From: Desulfuromonadaceae bacterium
GTDB taxonomy: Bacteria; Desulfobacterota; Desulfuromonadia; Desulfuromonadales; Desulfuromonadaceae
DNA length: 13,776 nt
Assembly: GCA_027065245.1 (NCBI GenBank)
Contig: JAMOOS010000110.1
Coordinates: 1 to 13,776, forward strand
Direction: 5' to 3'
Shown: positions 7,438-13,776 of the stretch, piece after piece
Numbering within the stretch: position 1 is the stretch's first letter
Layout of the letters: each line of letters starts with the position of its first letter
Made by a program: the position numbers and the translations under genes
Notes under the pieces: generated by a model
What the model was told of the DNA's origin: nothing
Seen by the model: only the letters and a program-made list of their open reading frames with translations
The model's database searches: none

Positions 7438-8544
7438 TTACTTGAGGATCTTGATCTGCTGACCTTCAACCAGAGTGTTCACACCAGCAGTGGCAATATA
7501 ATCGCCCTCTTTCAGACCGGTAACCAGAATGCCGGTGTCAGTGAGATCGCCCAGCTCCACTTTGTGGCGATGAACGGTGTTATTATTGCGATCGATTAGC
7601 CACACAAACGATCCCTTCTGTTCATCGGAAAACACTGCTACCACCGGAACCTCCACTGCCCCTTTATTGCCCTTTTTGGCCAGGGCGGCGATGGAATCGC
7701 GATCGGCGCGCGCCTTGCCTGCCATACCGGAAAGAACCCGGAAATGTTGCGGCTGATGCATAATCAAGGTTACGGCATAAGTACGGGTGATTTTGGAGGC
7801 TTCCTTGCTCACCTCTTTGATGGTTGCCAGCAGCTCTTCGTCGGGATAGGCGTCAAAAACCACATAAGCCCGCTTCACCTGGGAAATATAGCGCATCAGA
7901 CTCTCGGGCAGCTGCAGGGTGAATTCCACCTGGCTGTCATCCACCAGGCGGACGATCTTTTCCATGGCTTTTACATCTTCAAAGTTTTCAACAAACTTCT
8001 CTACCACGGTACCCTTGAACGGCGCCTTAAGCACGGTGTAACCCAGGGTGTCCTTGGCGCGCTGTACCGCCGCCTGCGCCGAATTAAGCTGAGCCTTGGC
8101 ACTGAGCATCTGACCGCGACGGCTGTCTACCATGGACTGACTTACCGCCCCCGGATCCTGCTTGCGAATATCGGCCACCCGCTTGTATTCGGTGCTGGCC
8201 AGTTCAAAAGCGGCCTGAGCCCGGCGCATCTGCGCCAGCGCATGATCCAGCGCCACCTGGTAATCGCGCGGATCGAGACGGGCAAGGAGATCGCCGGGAT
8301 TCATCTCATCACCCAGATCGACAGGCAACGCCTCCAGCGTACCAGCTACCCGAAAGGCCAGATTGGCTTCCCGGAACCCTTTGGCCTTACCCGGAAACCA
8401 GCGACTGATGAAGGCATCGGTACTGCCTATGCGCATCGCCTTTACCGGTCGGGGAACAGTCTCCGGCAGTTCTTCCTTGGAACAGCCACCCAGCAACAAT
8501 GCCGGCAGCAGAAGGGAAATCAGCAGCAATAATCCTTTTTTCAT
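7438..8544 (-). CDS. RND efflux periplasmic adaptor (membrane-fusion lipoprotein, AcrA/HlyD family)
   Basis: A 368-residue protein from ATG 8544. It has lipobox LLGGC with Cys21, so it is anchored by lipid as in AcrA and MexA. The domain order is visible: beta-barrel/lipoyl first half (AFRVAGTLEALPVDLGDEMNPGDLLARLDPRDY, about 63-95), an alpha-hairpin coiled coil (about 96-168, with many Ala/Gln/Arg heptads), the lipoyl second half (YTVLKAPFKGTVVEKFVENFEDV, about 169-191), then the beta-barrel and a membrane-proximal domain ending GLKEGDYIATAGVNTLVEGQQIKILK. The frame is open 18 codons further upstream, but that extension is intergenic-like. The chosen start has a GGTGAG-type site a few nt upstream and places the signal peptide at the N-terminus. 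It should bridge the permease and the outer-membrane channel encoded on either side. Confidence 0.95.
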   Translation of the reverse strand: MKKGLLLLISLLLPALLLGGCSKEELPETVPRPVKAMRIGSTDAFISRWFPGKAKGFREANLAFRVAGTLEALPVDLGDEMNPGDLLARLDPRDYQVALDHALAQMRRAQAAFELASTEYKRVADIRKQDPGAVSQSMVDSRRGQMLSAKAQLNSAQAAVQRAKDTLGYTVLKAPFKGTVVEKFVENFEDVKAMEKIVRLVDDSQVEFTLQLPESLMRYISQVKRAYVVFDAYPDEELLATIKEVSKEASKITRTYAVTLIMHQPQHFRVLSGMAGKARADRDSIAALAKKGNKGAVEVPVVAVFSDEQKGSFVWLIDRNNNTVHRHKVELGDLTDTGILVTGLKEGDYIATAGVNTLVEGQQIKILK

Positions 8545-8598
8545 CGTCTCACCCGTTTGTATGCAATTAACAACGTATCTTCGGTTTGATTTACGCAA

Positions 8599-10224
8599 CT
8601 ATTGTCTGGCCGTTTCGACAGACGGCTCAATACGGTTCTGCTGTTTAAGCAGATCACCCCAGTCGGTGCGTTCTTCCATGGCAGCAGCGGTTTCCGACGC
8701 GACAAACGGCTGACCGCGGCGCAGTTGCCAGCCGCCGCCGAGAGCCTTGTAAACCCGCACCATGCTGATGGATTCATCTCCACGAATCGCGCTAAGCTTG
8801 TCCTGGGCACTGCTGAGATAACGCAACGCATCGAGCACGCGCTGAAAATCGACTAGGCCTTCGCGATACTGCAACAGCGCCAGATCCACTGAGCGCTGGG
8901 CAGCTTTTTCAGCCTGGCGCAGATACACCAGGCGCTGGCGATCATTCACTAATCCGGCTAAAGCGTCCTCAACATCCTGTGCAGCGCGCAGCACCGTATT
9001 CTGGTAATTGATCAGCAACTGCTGTAACCGCGCATCCTGCATCCGCACCTGGTTTTTTATCCGGCCATAGTTGAAGATATCCCAGCTTACCGCCGGTCCG
9101 GCAAAATATTCCAGACTGTTACCCTCAAACACATCGCCGATATTGCTGCCGCCGGTAGCACTAAGGGCGCTGTCGCTGGCGCGCAGACCAACTGAACCGA
9201 GCAGGGTAAAATGAGGATACAGATCGGCCTTGGCCACGCCCACCAGCGCACTCTGCGCCTTGGCCTGCAACTCGGCCTGACGCACATCGGGACGGCGGCG
9301 TAGCAACTCTGCCGGCATCCCCACAGCCACCTCAACCGGTGGTACAGGAATATCGCCACCACTGCCGAGGATGCGATCAATCTGCTGCGGCGGTTTGCCC
9401 AGCAGCACCGCCAGGCTGTTTTTTGCCTGACGCAGTGACGCTTTGAACGCAGGAATCACAGCCTGGGTGTTGGCAAGCAGATTGCGCGCCTGCTGCACAT
9501 CCAGTTCGGTCACCAGACCACCTTTGAAGCGCGCTTCGCTGATACGTAAGGAACGCCGCTGAATGGCAACGTTAGCCTGAGCAACGCTGATCCGTTCTTC
9601 AAGGGTGCGTACCAAGATGTAAGTGCGAGCCACCTCAGCGGTAAGGGTCACCAGATAGCTGTCATATGCGGCCACAGCGGCGTTCATATTGGCATCGGTA
9701 GCCTGAACGCCACGACGAAACTTGCCCCAGAAATCCAGTTCCCATGCAGCATCAAAACCAACGGATCCATCGGTATAGTTCAAGTCGGCAGCGGCAGAGT
9801 TGGCCGCGTTCTCCGATATACCGACTGCGCCGAACCCGGCATTCAGCGATTGCTGCTGCGGATAGAGATTACCGGTAGCGATACCCAGACGCGCCCGCGC
9901 CTCGAGAATACGCAAGCCGGCCATCTGCAAATCGAGATTCTGACGGTAGGCTTCCTCTATCAGACTGTCCAGCAGCGGATCGTTAAACGCCTTCCACCAC
10001 TGGCTGACTTGTTCCTCATCTGCCCGTATCGGTGTTGCCACGCTACCGCCATCAGCCTTATCCAGCGACGTCGCCCAGTGCTCCGCCACCGGAGCCTGAG
10101 GCCGCTGAAAATCGGGGCCGATCATGGCACACCCGCCGCTGAGCAACGACAACAGCAACGCCAGCAACGCTGAACGCAACCTTATCCCCCCGTTATTTCT
10201 CGCTTCAGCTCCTCCACTGACCAT
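8599..10224 (-). CDS. RND efflux outer-membrane channel lipoprotein (NodT/OprM family)
   Basis: A 541-residue lipoprotein from ATG 10224, with the acylated Cys at residue 32 in LLSGGCAMIGPDFQRP, the usual start of mature OprM/NodT proteins. Two OEP (TolC-like) repeats follow. Visible marks are FNDPLLDSLIEEAYRQN in repeat one and the family signature RRRPDVRQAELQAKAQSALVGVA before repeat two. It trimerises into the outer-membrane exit duct of the pump. A C-terminal tail of about 45 residues after LGGGWQLR makes it somewhat longer than typical. Start choice: GGAGGG at 10235-10240 lies 10 nt from ATG 10224 and 4 nt from an in-frame GTG at 10230; a TTG at 10242 overlaps the site itself and is unlikely. 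It is the first efflux gene, 91 bp after the STAS gene. Confidence 0.94.
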   Translation of the reverse strand: MVSGGAEARNNGGIRLRSALLALLLSLLSGGCAMIGPDFQRPQAPVAEHWATSLDKADGGSVATPIRADEEQVSQWWKAFNDPLLDSLIEEAYRQNLDLQMAGLRILEARARLGIATGNLYPQQQSLNAGFGAVGISENAANSAAADLNYTDGSVGFDAAWELDFWGKFRRGVQATDANMNAAVAAYDSYLVTLTAEVARTYILVRTLEERISVAQANVAIQRRSLRISEARFKGGLVTELDVQQARNLLANTQAVIPAFKASLRQAKNSLAVLLGKPPQQIDRILGSGGDIPVPPVEVAVGMPAELLRRRPDVRQAELQAKAQSALVGVAKADLYPHFTLLGSVGLRASDSALSATGGSNIGDVFEGNSLEYFAGPAVSWDIFNYGRIKNQVRMQDARLQQLLINYQNTVLRAAQDVEDALAGLVNDRQRLVYLRQAEKAAQRSVDLALLQYREGLVDFQRVLDALRYLSSAQDKLSAIRGDESISMVRVYKALGGGWQLRRGQPFVASETAAAMEERTDWGDLLKQQNRIEPSVETARQ

Positions 10225-10289
10225 TTTCACACATCCCTCCAACCTGTAATAACTTCATTGCGACACCATGCTGCATGGCCATCATGGTC

Positions 10290-10311
10290 GGCGCACCGAC
10301 ACATGTGCGCC
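10290..10311 (-). promoter_or_regulatory. Intercistronic hairpin between STAS gene and efflux operon
   Basis: Perfect 7-bp inverted repeat GGCGCAC / GTGCGCC with an 8-nt loop, lying in the 91-bp gap between the STAS stop codon and the outer-membrane-channel gene. No T-run follows on either strand, so it is not a standard intrinsic terminator. It may be an mRNA-processing or attenuation element, or an operator. I see no convincing sigma-70 promoter between it and the efflux start. Confidence 0.4.
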
Positions 10312-10315
10312 CTGC

Positions 10316-10693
10316 CTACTGCTCACGGCAATAGCACCGTTGCATCTGCGCCAGATAATTATCCAGCTCAGTGACACTGCTGAATACTTCCATACTCGGC
10401 AGAGCCTTAACGATATCGAATACTTTGCGAATCTGCGGCTGCAGATTGATCATCATCAGGGTTCCCCCCGCAGCTTTCATCCCTTTTTGTGCCATCACCA
10501 CCACCCGTAAGCCGGCACTGCTGATGAATTCCAACAACTCAAGATCCAGTACCAGGCCAATAATGTCACTGTCCTGCAACAGCTTCCCTACCTCATCTTC
10601 CAGGTCGGTAGCGGTTTTGGCATCAAGGGAACCGGCTAAAGTCAAAACTACAACACCGGGTTTTTTCAACGACCTCGCAATACGGAGAGACAT
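10316..10693 (-). CDS. STAS-domain anti-sigma-factor antagonist (RsbV/SpoIIAA-like)
   Basis: A single-domain 125-residue cytosolic STAS protein. It contains the central strand and phospho-site loop LVLDLELLEFISSAGLRVVV. Ser59 of FISSAG aligns with the Ser that is phosphorylated in SpoIIAA; Ser58 is adjacent. In known partner-switching systems the unphosphorylated form binds the anti-sigma kinase and frees its target, and phosphorylation by the kinase breaks this. The site and the neighbouring kinase gene argue for RsbV/SpoIIAA type rather than the MlaB STAS subunit, despite the mlaA gene nearby. The ORF has GAGGTGA about 7 nt before the ATG. It starts 41 bp after the kinase gene, so the two are very likely co-transcribed. 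Confidence 0.92.
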   Translation of the reverse strand: MSLRIARSLKKPGVVVLTLAGSLDAKTATDLEDEVGKLLQDSDIIGLVLDLELLEFISSAGLRVVVMAQKGMKAAGGTLMMINLQPQIRKVFDIVKALPSMEVFSSVTELDNYLAQMQRCYCREQ

Positions 10694-10734
10694 GATTTTT
10701 CACCTCATTTAAATGGACAGGGGGAAAATGATTG

Positions 10735-11142
10735 TCAAACTTTGATGCTCAATGTCAGCACATTCCGGCCACCCTCGCGCCGGTAACTCATATCATCCAC
10801 CAGTTGTCGCGCCAGATAGATACCCATACCTCCTGTCTGACGCTCGTGCAGAGGAGAATCCAGATCTGGCGGAGTTGCCGTCAGCGGATCAAAGGCCATC
10901 GCGCTATCTTCCAATGTCGCCCGTACCGCATCGTCTGCAACATCCAGCGTAACAGTAATCACGTCACTCTGACCACCCGCATCGCTATGAGCAACAATGT
11001 TGACAAACATCTCCTCAACTGCGACTTTAAGATCATGCACAGCGACGGCAGAACAACGCTCCTGCGACAAAACGTCGAGAAAATCATGCACCGCACTGAC
11101 GGCCGCGATACTTACCGGAAATGTCGCACAATATACAGTCAT
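10735..11142 (-). CDS. RsbW/SpoIIAB-like anti-sigma-factor serine kinase (HATPase_c_2)
   Basis: A 135-residue protein from ATG 11142 with the GHKL ATPase motifs: N-box VAVEEMFVNIVAH (Glu44, Asn48), G1-like EDSAMAFDPL (Asp79), and G2 TGGMGIYLARQLVD (Gly104-Gly107). The family phosphorylates STAS antagonists and can bind a sigma factor or other target. The G1 loop has Ala rather than the usual Gly after Asp-x; similar variants occur in this family. The frame is open to 11340, but the extra 66 codons read as Cys-rich, low-quality sequence and overlap the divergent promoter region, so I reject the longer form. The chosen ATG has no strong Shine-Dalgarno. It is transcribed with the STAS gene and divergently from the PP2C gene, completing a partner switch. 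Confidence 0.88.
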   Translation of the reverse strand: MTVYCATFPVSIAAVSAVHDFLDVLSQERCSAVAVHDLKVAVEEMFVNIVAHSDAGGQSDVITVTLDVADDAVRATLEDSAMAFDPLTATPPDLDSPLHERQTGGMGIYLARQLVDDMSYRREGGRNVLTLSIKV

Positions 11143-11416
11143 CGGCGCACAATCTGATAGCAGGCACAAATTAAAAATATCGTCACGCAACAGTGTCTTC
11201 CTGTGAGAATCGCAGAACAACGGGCGATAGTCAACAGGACAATTACCTTTTTTATTACCAATTTTGTTGTGATCATTTGCTTTCACAATACATTTGTTGT
11301 GTCCAGCTAGACAAAGTGCCAAGATTCTGTACAAATTCACCCGATCGATCTTGCCACTTCCGCATGCGCTCTACTACGCCGTCACCGCTTATTGACATGT
11401 TGCAAAGGAAACAGTC
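11143..11416. promoter_or_regulatory. Divergent intergenic region between kinase/STAS and phosphatase genes
   Basis: About 274 bp, AT-rich between roughly 11160 and 11340, which must hold promoters for both directions. For the plus strand the best sigma-70-like candidate is TTGTGA (11267-11272), 16 bp spacer, TACATT (11289-11294). The TTGTGA also forms a perfect inverted repeat with TCACAA (11283-11288) across a 10-nt gap. It is CRP/FNR-like in half-site sequence, but the spacing is wrong for a standard CRP site (6 nt). For the minus strand a TTGACT -35-like hexamer occurs but its -10 is poor. No gene is supported here. Confidence 0.35.
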
Positions 11417-13348
11417 ATGATTTTCCGTCGCAAGCTGACAATTATGCTTCTCGCTATTGCCTTGATCCCTCTTTCATTAAACACATTGGTAAGCCGGATA
11501 GTGCTACGCGATATTGAAGAACAACTCAGCAGCAGAACCCGCCTGGCCCTTGAACGGCGCACCACTGAGCATTTACAGGCGTTAGTCCACAATCAGGCAT
11601 TGTTGCTGCAGCGCGACCGTGACTTTGTTGTTCAGGCGCTCACCTCCCAGGCACATGGTCTTAAGCAACTGATAAAGGCAGCAGCGCAACAACCAGCCGC
11701 AGACCGTATAAATGAACTGTTTAGTTCTGTGCGCAGTGCCCGAGTCGGGCTTTATTTGTGGCAGGCAGCAATATTTGCCGATGGCACACAGATAGTTCAG
11801 CCGCCGGACAGTGACATCGCAAGCGTTGCCTCCAACTGGCAGCAGGAAAACTTCACCGGTAGCGCCACTGTATGGAAATTGCTGCTGGTTGATGGTCAAC
11901 TGCAGATAATTGCTGCACAGCCGATTTTCGATCGGCGGCGGCGCATAGTTGCGGTTACCGCCATGGCCATCCGTTACGAACGATTTTTTCGCGACTGGCA
12001 ACTCGGAGCCCTGCAGCATCTTCATGGGCGAATATTCATCGTCAAACCGACAGTGAACACTTTCGGCACACCTGCTGCCATCGACTCCATAGTAGAAGTG
12101 GTCATGCCGCAGGAGAATCAGGACCGTGCGCTGCTGGCACAGCATGATTTTGCCACCAGCAGCGGTTTTACCACACTGCTGACGCACCTCGCCTCATCCG
12201 CCGCCGGCGCACTACGTGCCGATTTTGCCGACTCGGATTCGGTGTGGATCTATTCTGGAGTACACCATGCCGATGCATTCCCCCTGCTGATAATTCCCTA
12301 TGACAGCGTTGTTGCCCCCGCCAGACAAGCGGCGGAATATGTGGAAGACCATTTCGCCACGGCCCTAAAACTTACAGCATTGCTGGCATTGGCGGTAATG
12401 GCGTGGGTATGCGTGAGTGCCTGGCGCCGCGCCCGTGCCGTAACTGAGCCACTGCAGCAACTAACAGCCGCAGCACATCATTTGGGCAGTGGAGACTTTT
12501 CCACCAGGGTGGACATTCGCAGCGGTGATGAATTTGAGCAACTCGGGGCAGCATTCAACCGTATAGGGCCGCAACTGCGAGAGCGCCAGGAGATCAAAGA
12601 GTCAATGGCGGCGGCACGCAATATCCAGCAATTAATCCTGCCCGACACCACACCGAACGCAGACAATTTTGACCTTGATTGCCTTATCCACTATTGCGAC
12701 GAAACTGGCGGTGATTATTACGATTTTATTCCGGCGGCCAACAATCGCATTGCTTTGTGCGTCGGCGATGTGGTTGGTCATGGTATTGCCGCTGCCTTGC
12801 TCATGGCTTCATGTGCCGGAATCCTTAAATCCGCCATTGCCAACGGCAATGAGAATCTGGCGCACCTGTTGTCCAGCCTGAATACTTTTCTGGAAAACGA
12901 TGTCGGCGATACCCGCTTTATGACCCTGTTCTGCGCCTTTCTTGATCCGGTCAACTGCACCCTGGAATGGACAAGTGCCGGTCACGGCCCGGTATTTCAC
13001 TACAGCAGCGCCGACAACAGCGTAACAGAACTGGCAGTCAAGGCCGTGCCGCTGGGCATTCTGCCGCAACTGGATATTGACTGCACCGAGCAACTGCAGA
13101 TGAACAATGGGGATATGCTTCTCGTCGGCACCGACGGCATCTGGGAGAGTTGCAACTCCTCAGGCGAGATGTTCGGCAGCGACCGGGTAGCCGAATTTCT
13201 CATTGCCCATGCAACCCTCAGCGCTGCATCATTCAATACCGCCCTGCTGGAAACGGTGGCACAATTCCGTGGCGATACCCGTCAGGAAGATGACATCACA
13301 GTCATGACGATAAAATGCTGTCCTACCGCCGACGTTCACAGAACGTAG
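11417..13348 (+). CDS. Membrane-bound HAMP-PP2C serine phosphatase (SpoIIE/RsbU type)
   Basis: A 643-residue sensor phosphatase. There is a transmembrane helix at about 8-28, then a periplasmic domain of about 285 residues starting with a long helical stretch (30-95) and continuing with a mixed alpha/beta part that may be Cache-like, a second helix at about 316-335, a HAMP linker (about 336-390, EPLQQLTAAAHHLGSGDFSTRV), and a PP2C SpoIIE domain (about 395-635). The metal-binding acids are all present: Asp433 (ETGGDYYDF), Asp451 (GDVVGHG), Asp573 (GTDGIWE) and Asp625/626 (QEDDITVM). The predicted role is to dephosphorylate the STAS protein encoded next door in response to a periplasmic signal. 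The start has AAAGGAAA about 8 nt upstream. It is divergent from the kinase/STAS pair. The ligand is unknown. Confidence 0.93.
   Translation: MIFRRKLTIMLLAIALIPLSLNTLVSRIVLRDIEEQLSSRTRLALERRTTEHLQALVHNQALLLQRDRDFVVQALTSQAHGLKQLIKAAAQQPAADRINELFSSVRSARVGLYLWQAAIFADGTQIVQPPDSDIASVASNWQQENFTGSATVWKLLLVDGQLQIIAAQPIFDRRRRIVAVTAMAIRYERFFRDWQLGALQHLHGRIFIVKPTVNTFGTPAAIDSIVEVVMPQENQDRALLAQHDFATSSGFTTLLTHLASSAAGALRADFADSDSVWIYSGVHHADAFPLLIIPYDSVVAPARQAAEYVEDHFATALKLTALLALAVMAWVCVSAWRRARAVTEPLQQLTAAAHHLGSGDFSTRVDIRSGDEFEQLGAAFNRIGPQLRERQEIKESMAAARNIQQLILPDTTPNADNFDLDCLIHYCDETGGDYYDFIPAANNRIALCVGDVVGHGIAAALLMASCAGILKSAIANGNENLAHLLSSLNTFLENDVGDTRFMTLFCAFLDPVNCTLEWTSAGHGPVFHYSSADNSVTELAVKAVPLGILPQLDIDCTEQLQMNNGDMLLVGTDGIWESCNSSGEMFGSDRVAEFLIAHATLSAASFNTALLETVAQFRGDTRQEDDITVMTIKCCPTADVHRT
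13332..13346 (+). promoter_or_regulatory. Small hairpin at the end of the phosphatase gene
   Basis: Perfect 6-bp inverted repeat ACGTTC / GAACGT with a 3-nt loop, reaching into the first base of the TAG stop codon. Downstream sequence (AGTTAGTTC) lacks a T-run, so it is at best a weak terminator or 3'-end stabiliser. Confidence 0.25.
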
Positions 13349-13419
13349 TTAGTTCACCCAATCTGATCATTGGCACAATACGATAAATACTTTAAAAAAC
13401 AGTAGCAGCAGCAGAGACA

Positions 13420-13542
13420 ATGCCAGCGCTGAAAATTACCATCGGAACCAATATACTGGCGTACTTTCTAACAACCGTCGGCATTGTCGCCTGTTCGCTG
13501 ATAGCGATACAATACTTTTCCCGCCTTGGTTGCGTATTCTGA
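13420..13542 (+). pseudogene. Truncated N-terminal stub of a membrane-anchored protein
   Basis: A 40-codon frame with ATG at 13420 encodes a short polar start (MPALKITIGTN) and one strong membrane helix (ILAYFLTTVGIVACSLIAIQ), then stops at TGA 13540-13542. The layout, with the helix directly after about 10 residues, is typical for the N-terminus of a membrane-bound sensor such as a cyclase, histidine kinase or phosphatase with an extracytoplasmic domain. Translation ends exactly where insertion-element-like repeats begin, so the rest of the gene may have been displaced or lost. It lies 71 bp after the phosphatase gene and may once have been part of the same signalling operon. A genuine small membrane protein is the alternative. 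Confidence 0.35.
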
Positions 13543-13680
13543 TGACAAATGAACCGGCGGTTCCATTTTAATATGTACCATTGATTCGCTGTTCAGGAAA
13601 CGCGGACCACTTTGCAGCGGAATCGGTGGCCGGTTTACTCCGGAATACCCATGAACCAATGTATTTCCACATATTTTGCT
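13540..13680. repeat. Degenerate 23-29 bp spaced repeats, possible IS21-like element end
   Basis: On the plus strand a short ACC/GCC core preceded by G or T recurs at 13551, 13575, 13604, 13627 and 13653, i.e. every 23-29 bp, with GGAAT/GGAAA-type blocks between (CAGGAAACGCGGACCAC, TTTGCAGCGGAATCGGTGG, CTCCGGAATACCCATGAACC). On the minus strand this reads as CCACCGATTCCGCTGCAAAG-like units. From memory, multiple imperfect repeats of about 20 bp of this kind are found at the termini of IS21-family elements. No transposase frame is visible before the window ends, and I cannot fix the element tip or a target-site duplication. The remaining sequence to 13776 shows nothing I can name. Confidence 0.35.
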
Positions 13681-13776
13681 GACGAGTCAGATCCATATCA
13701 CCTGTGCATAAAAATATCTTGAACACAACAATCTAGATCACGTGGAGAGTAAACCACCGCTGTAAGCACTAAACAA
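13681..13776. other. Unassigned right-end sequence
   Basis: An AT-richer stretch with no reading frame of useful length on either strand and no recognised RNA or regulatory element. If 13540-13680 is an insertion-element end, this would be internal to that element, upstream of or downstream of its transposase gene outside the window. Confidence 0.3.

Noticed and set aside
7744..8532. Plus-strand open frame (262 codons) opposite the adaptor gene
   Set aside because: The minus-strand adaptor has complete family motifs across the same bases; this frame is its complement and shows no motif.
8545..8598. 18-codon N-terminal extension of the membrane-fusion protein
   Set aside because: It would bury the signal peptide and lipobox behind a charged leader. 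The internal ATG at 8544 has a ribosome site and starts the lipoprotein signal directly.
10316..10693. Reading the STAS protein as the Mla transporter subunit MlaB because mlaA is nearby
   Set aside because: No MlaF, E, D or C gene is present, the adjacent gene is an RsbW-like kinase, and the FISSAGLR phospho-site loop is typical of anti-sigma-factor antagonists.
11143..11340. N-terminal 66-codon extension of the RsbW-like kinase
   Set aside because: The extension is Cys-rich, lies in AT-rich intergenic sequence with promoter-like features, and precedes the conserved domain start. Homologues begin close to the MTVYCATFP start.
11325..11345. Sigma-54-like TTGGCAC sequence in the divergent region (minus strand)
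   Set aside because: The GG to GC spacing is 11 rather than the required 10 and the -12 element does not match, so it is not a credible sigma-54 promoter.
13468..13659. Minus-strand 63-codon frame at the right end
   Set aside because: The protein pattern arises from translating the spaced repeats, overlaps the membrane stub, and lacks a ribosome site. It is better explained as repeat DNA.

Overview
This window comes from a Gram-negative bacterium. It encodes four lipoproteins with clear lipoboxes, a tripartite RND efflux system and the outer-membrane lipid-asymmetry protein MlaA. Gene content and the moderately GC-rich codon use fit a proteobacterium (gamma-like or Desulfobacterota-like); the sequence does not let me go further. 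No rRNA, tRNA or CRISPR array was seen.

Layout. (1) Positions 2-352 (+) hold the C-terminal end of an AAA-ATPase/PD-(D/E)XK-type protein that starts outside the window. (2) Positions 353-650 hold no intact gene, but the minus strand carries what looks like a small membrane-protein gene broken by two compensating frameshifts (388-615). (3) Positions 651-10224 are a tightly packed minus-strand block of seven genes ending in a strong intrinsic terminator (651-684). In transcription order they are: outer-membrane channel (NodT/OprM type), membrane-fusion lipoprotein, RND permease, 2TM/6TM-type K+ channel, secreted alpha/beta hydrolase, mlaA and a DUF3313 lipoprotein. (4) Immediately upstream and in the same direction are a STAS-domain anti-sigma-factor antagonist (10316-10693) and an RsbW-like HATPase kinase (10735-11142). 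(5) Divergently transcribed from these across about 275 bp is a membrane-bound, HAMP-containing PP2C (SpoIIE/RsbU-type) phosphatase (11417-13348, +). (6) The right end (13349-13776) has a 40-codon membrane-anchored stub (13420-13542). It runs into a stretch of degenerate 23-29 bp spaced repeats that resembles the end of an IS21-like insertion element.

How the parts could work together. The phosphatase, kinase and STAS protein form a complete partner-switching set: a periplasmic signal would activate the phosphatase, the STAS protein would be dephosphorylated, and the kinase/anti-sigma protein would be sequestered. No sigma factor or other obvious output is in the window. The kinase and STAS genes lie directly upstream of the efflux/lipid block with only short gaps, so the switch and an envelope-defence operon (drug or solvent efflux, K+ flux, lipid hydrolysis, phospholipid removal from the outer leaflet) may be one regulatory and transcriptional unit. 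That link is inference. The individual family assignments are well supported by motifs.
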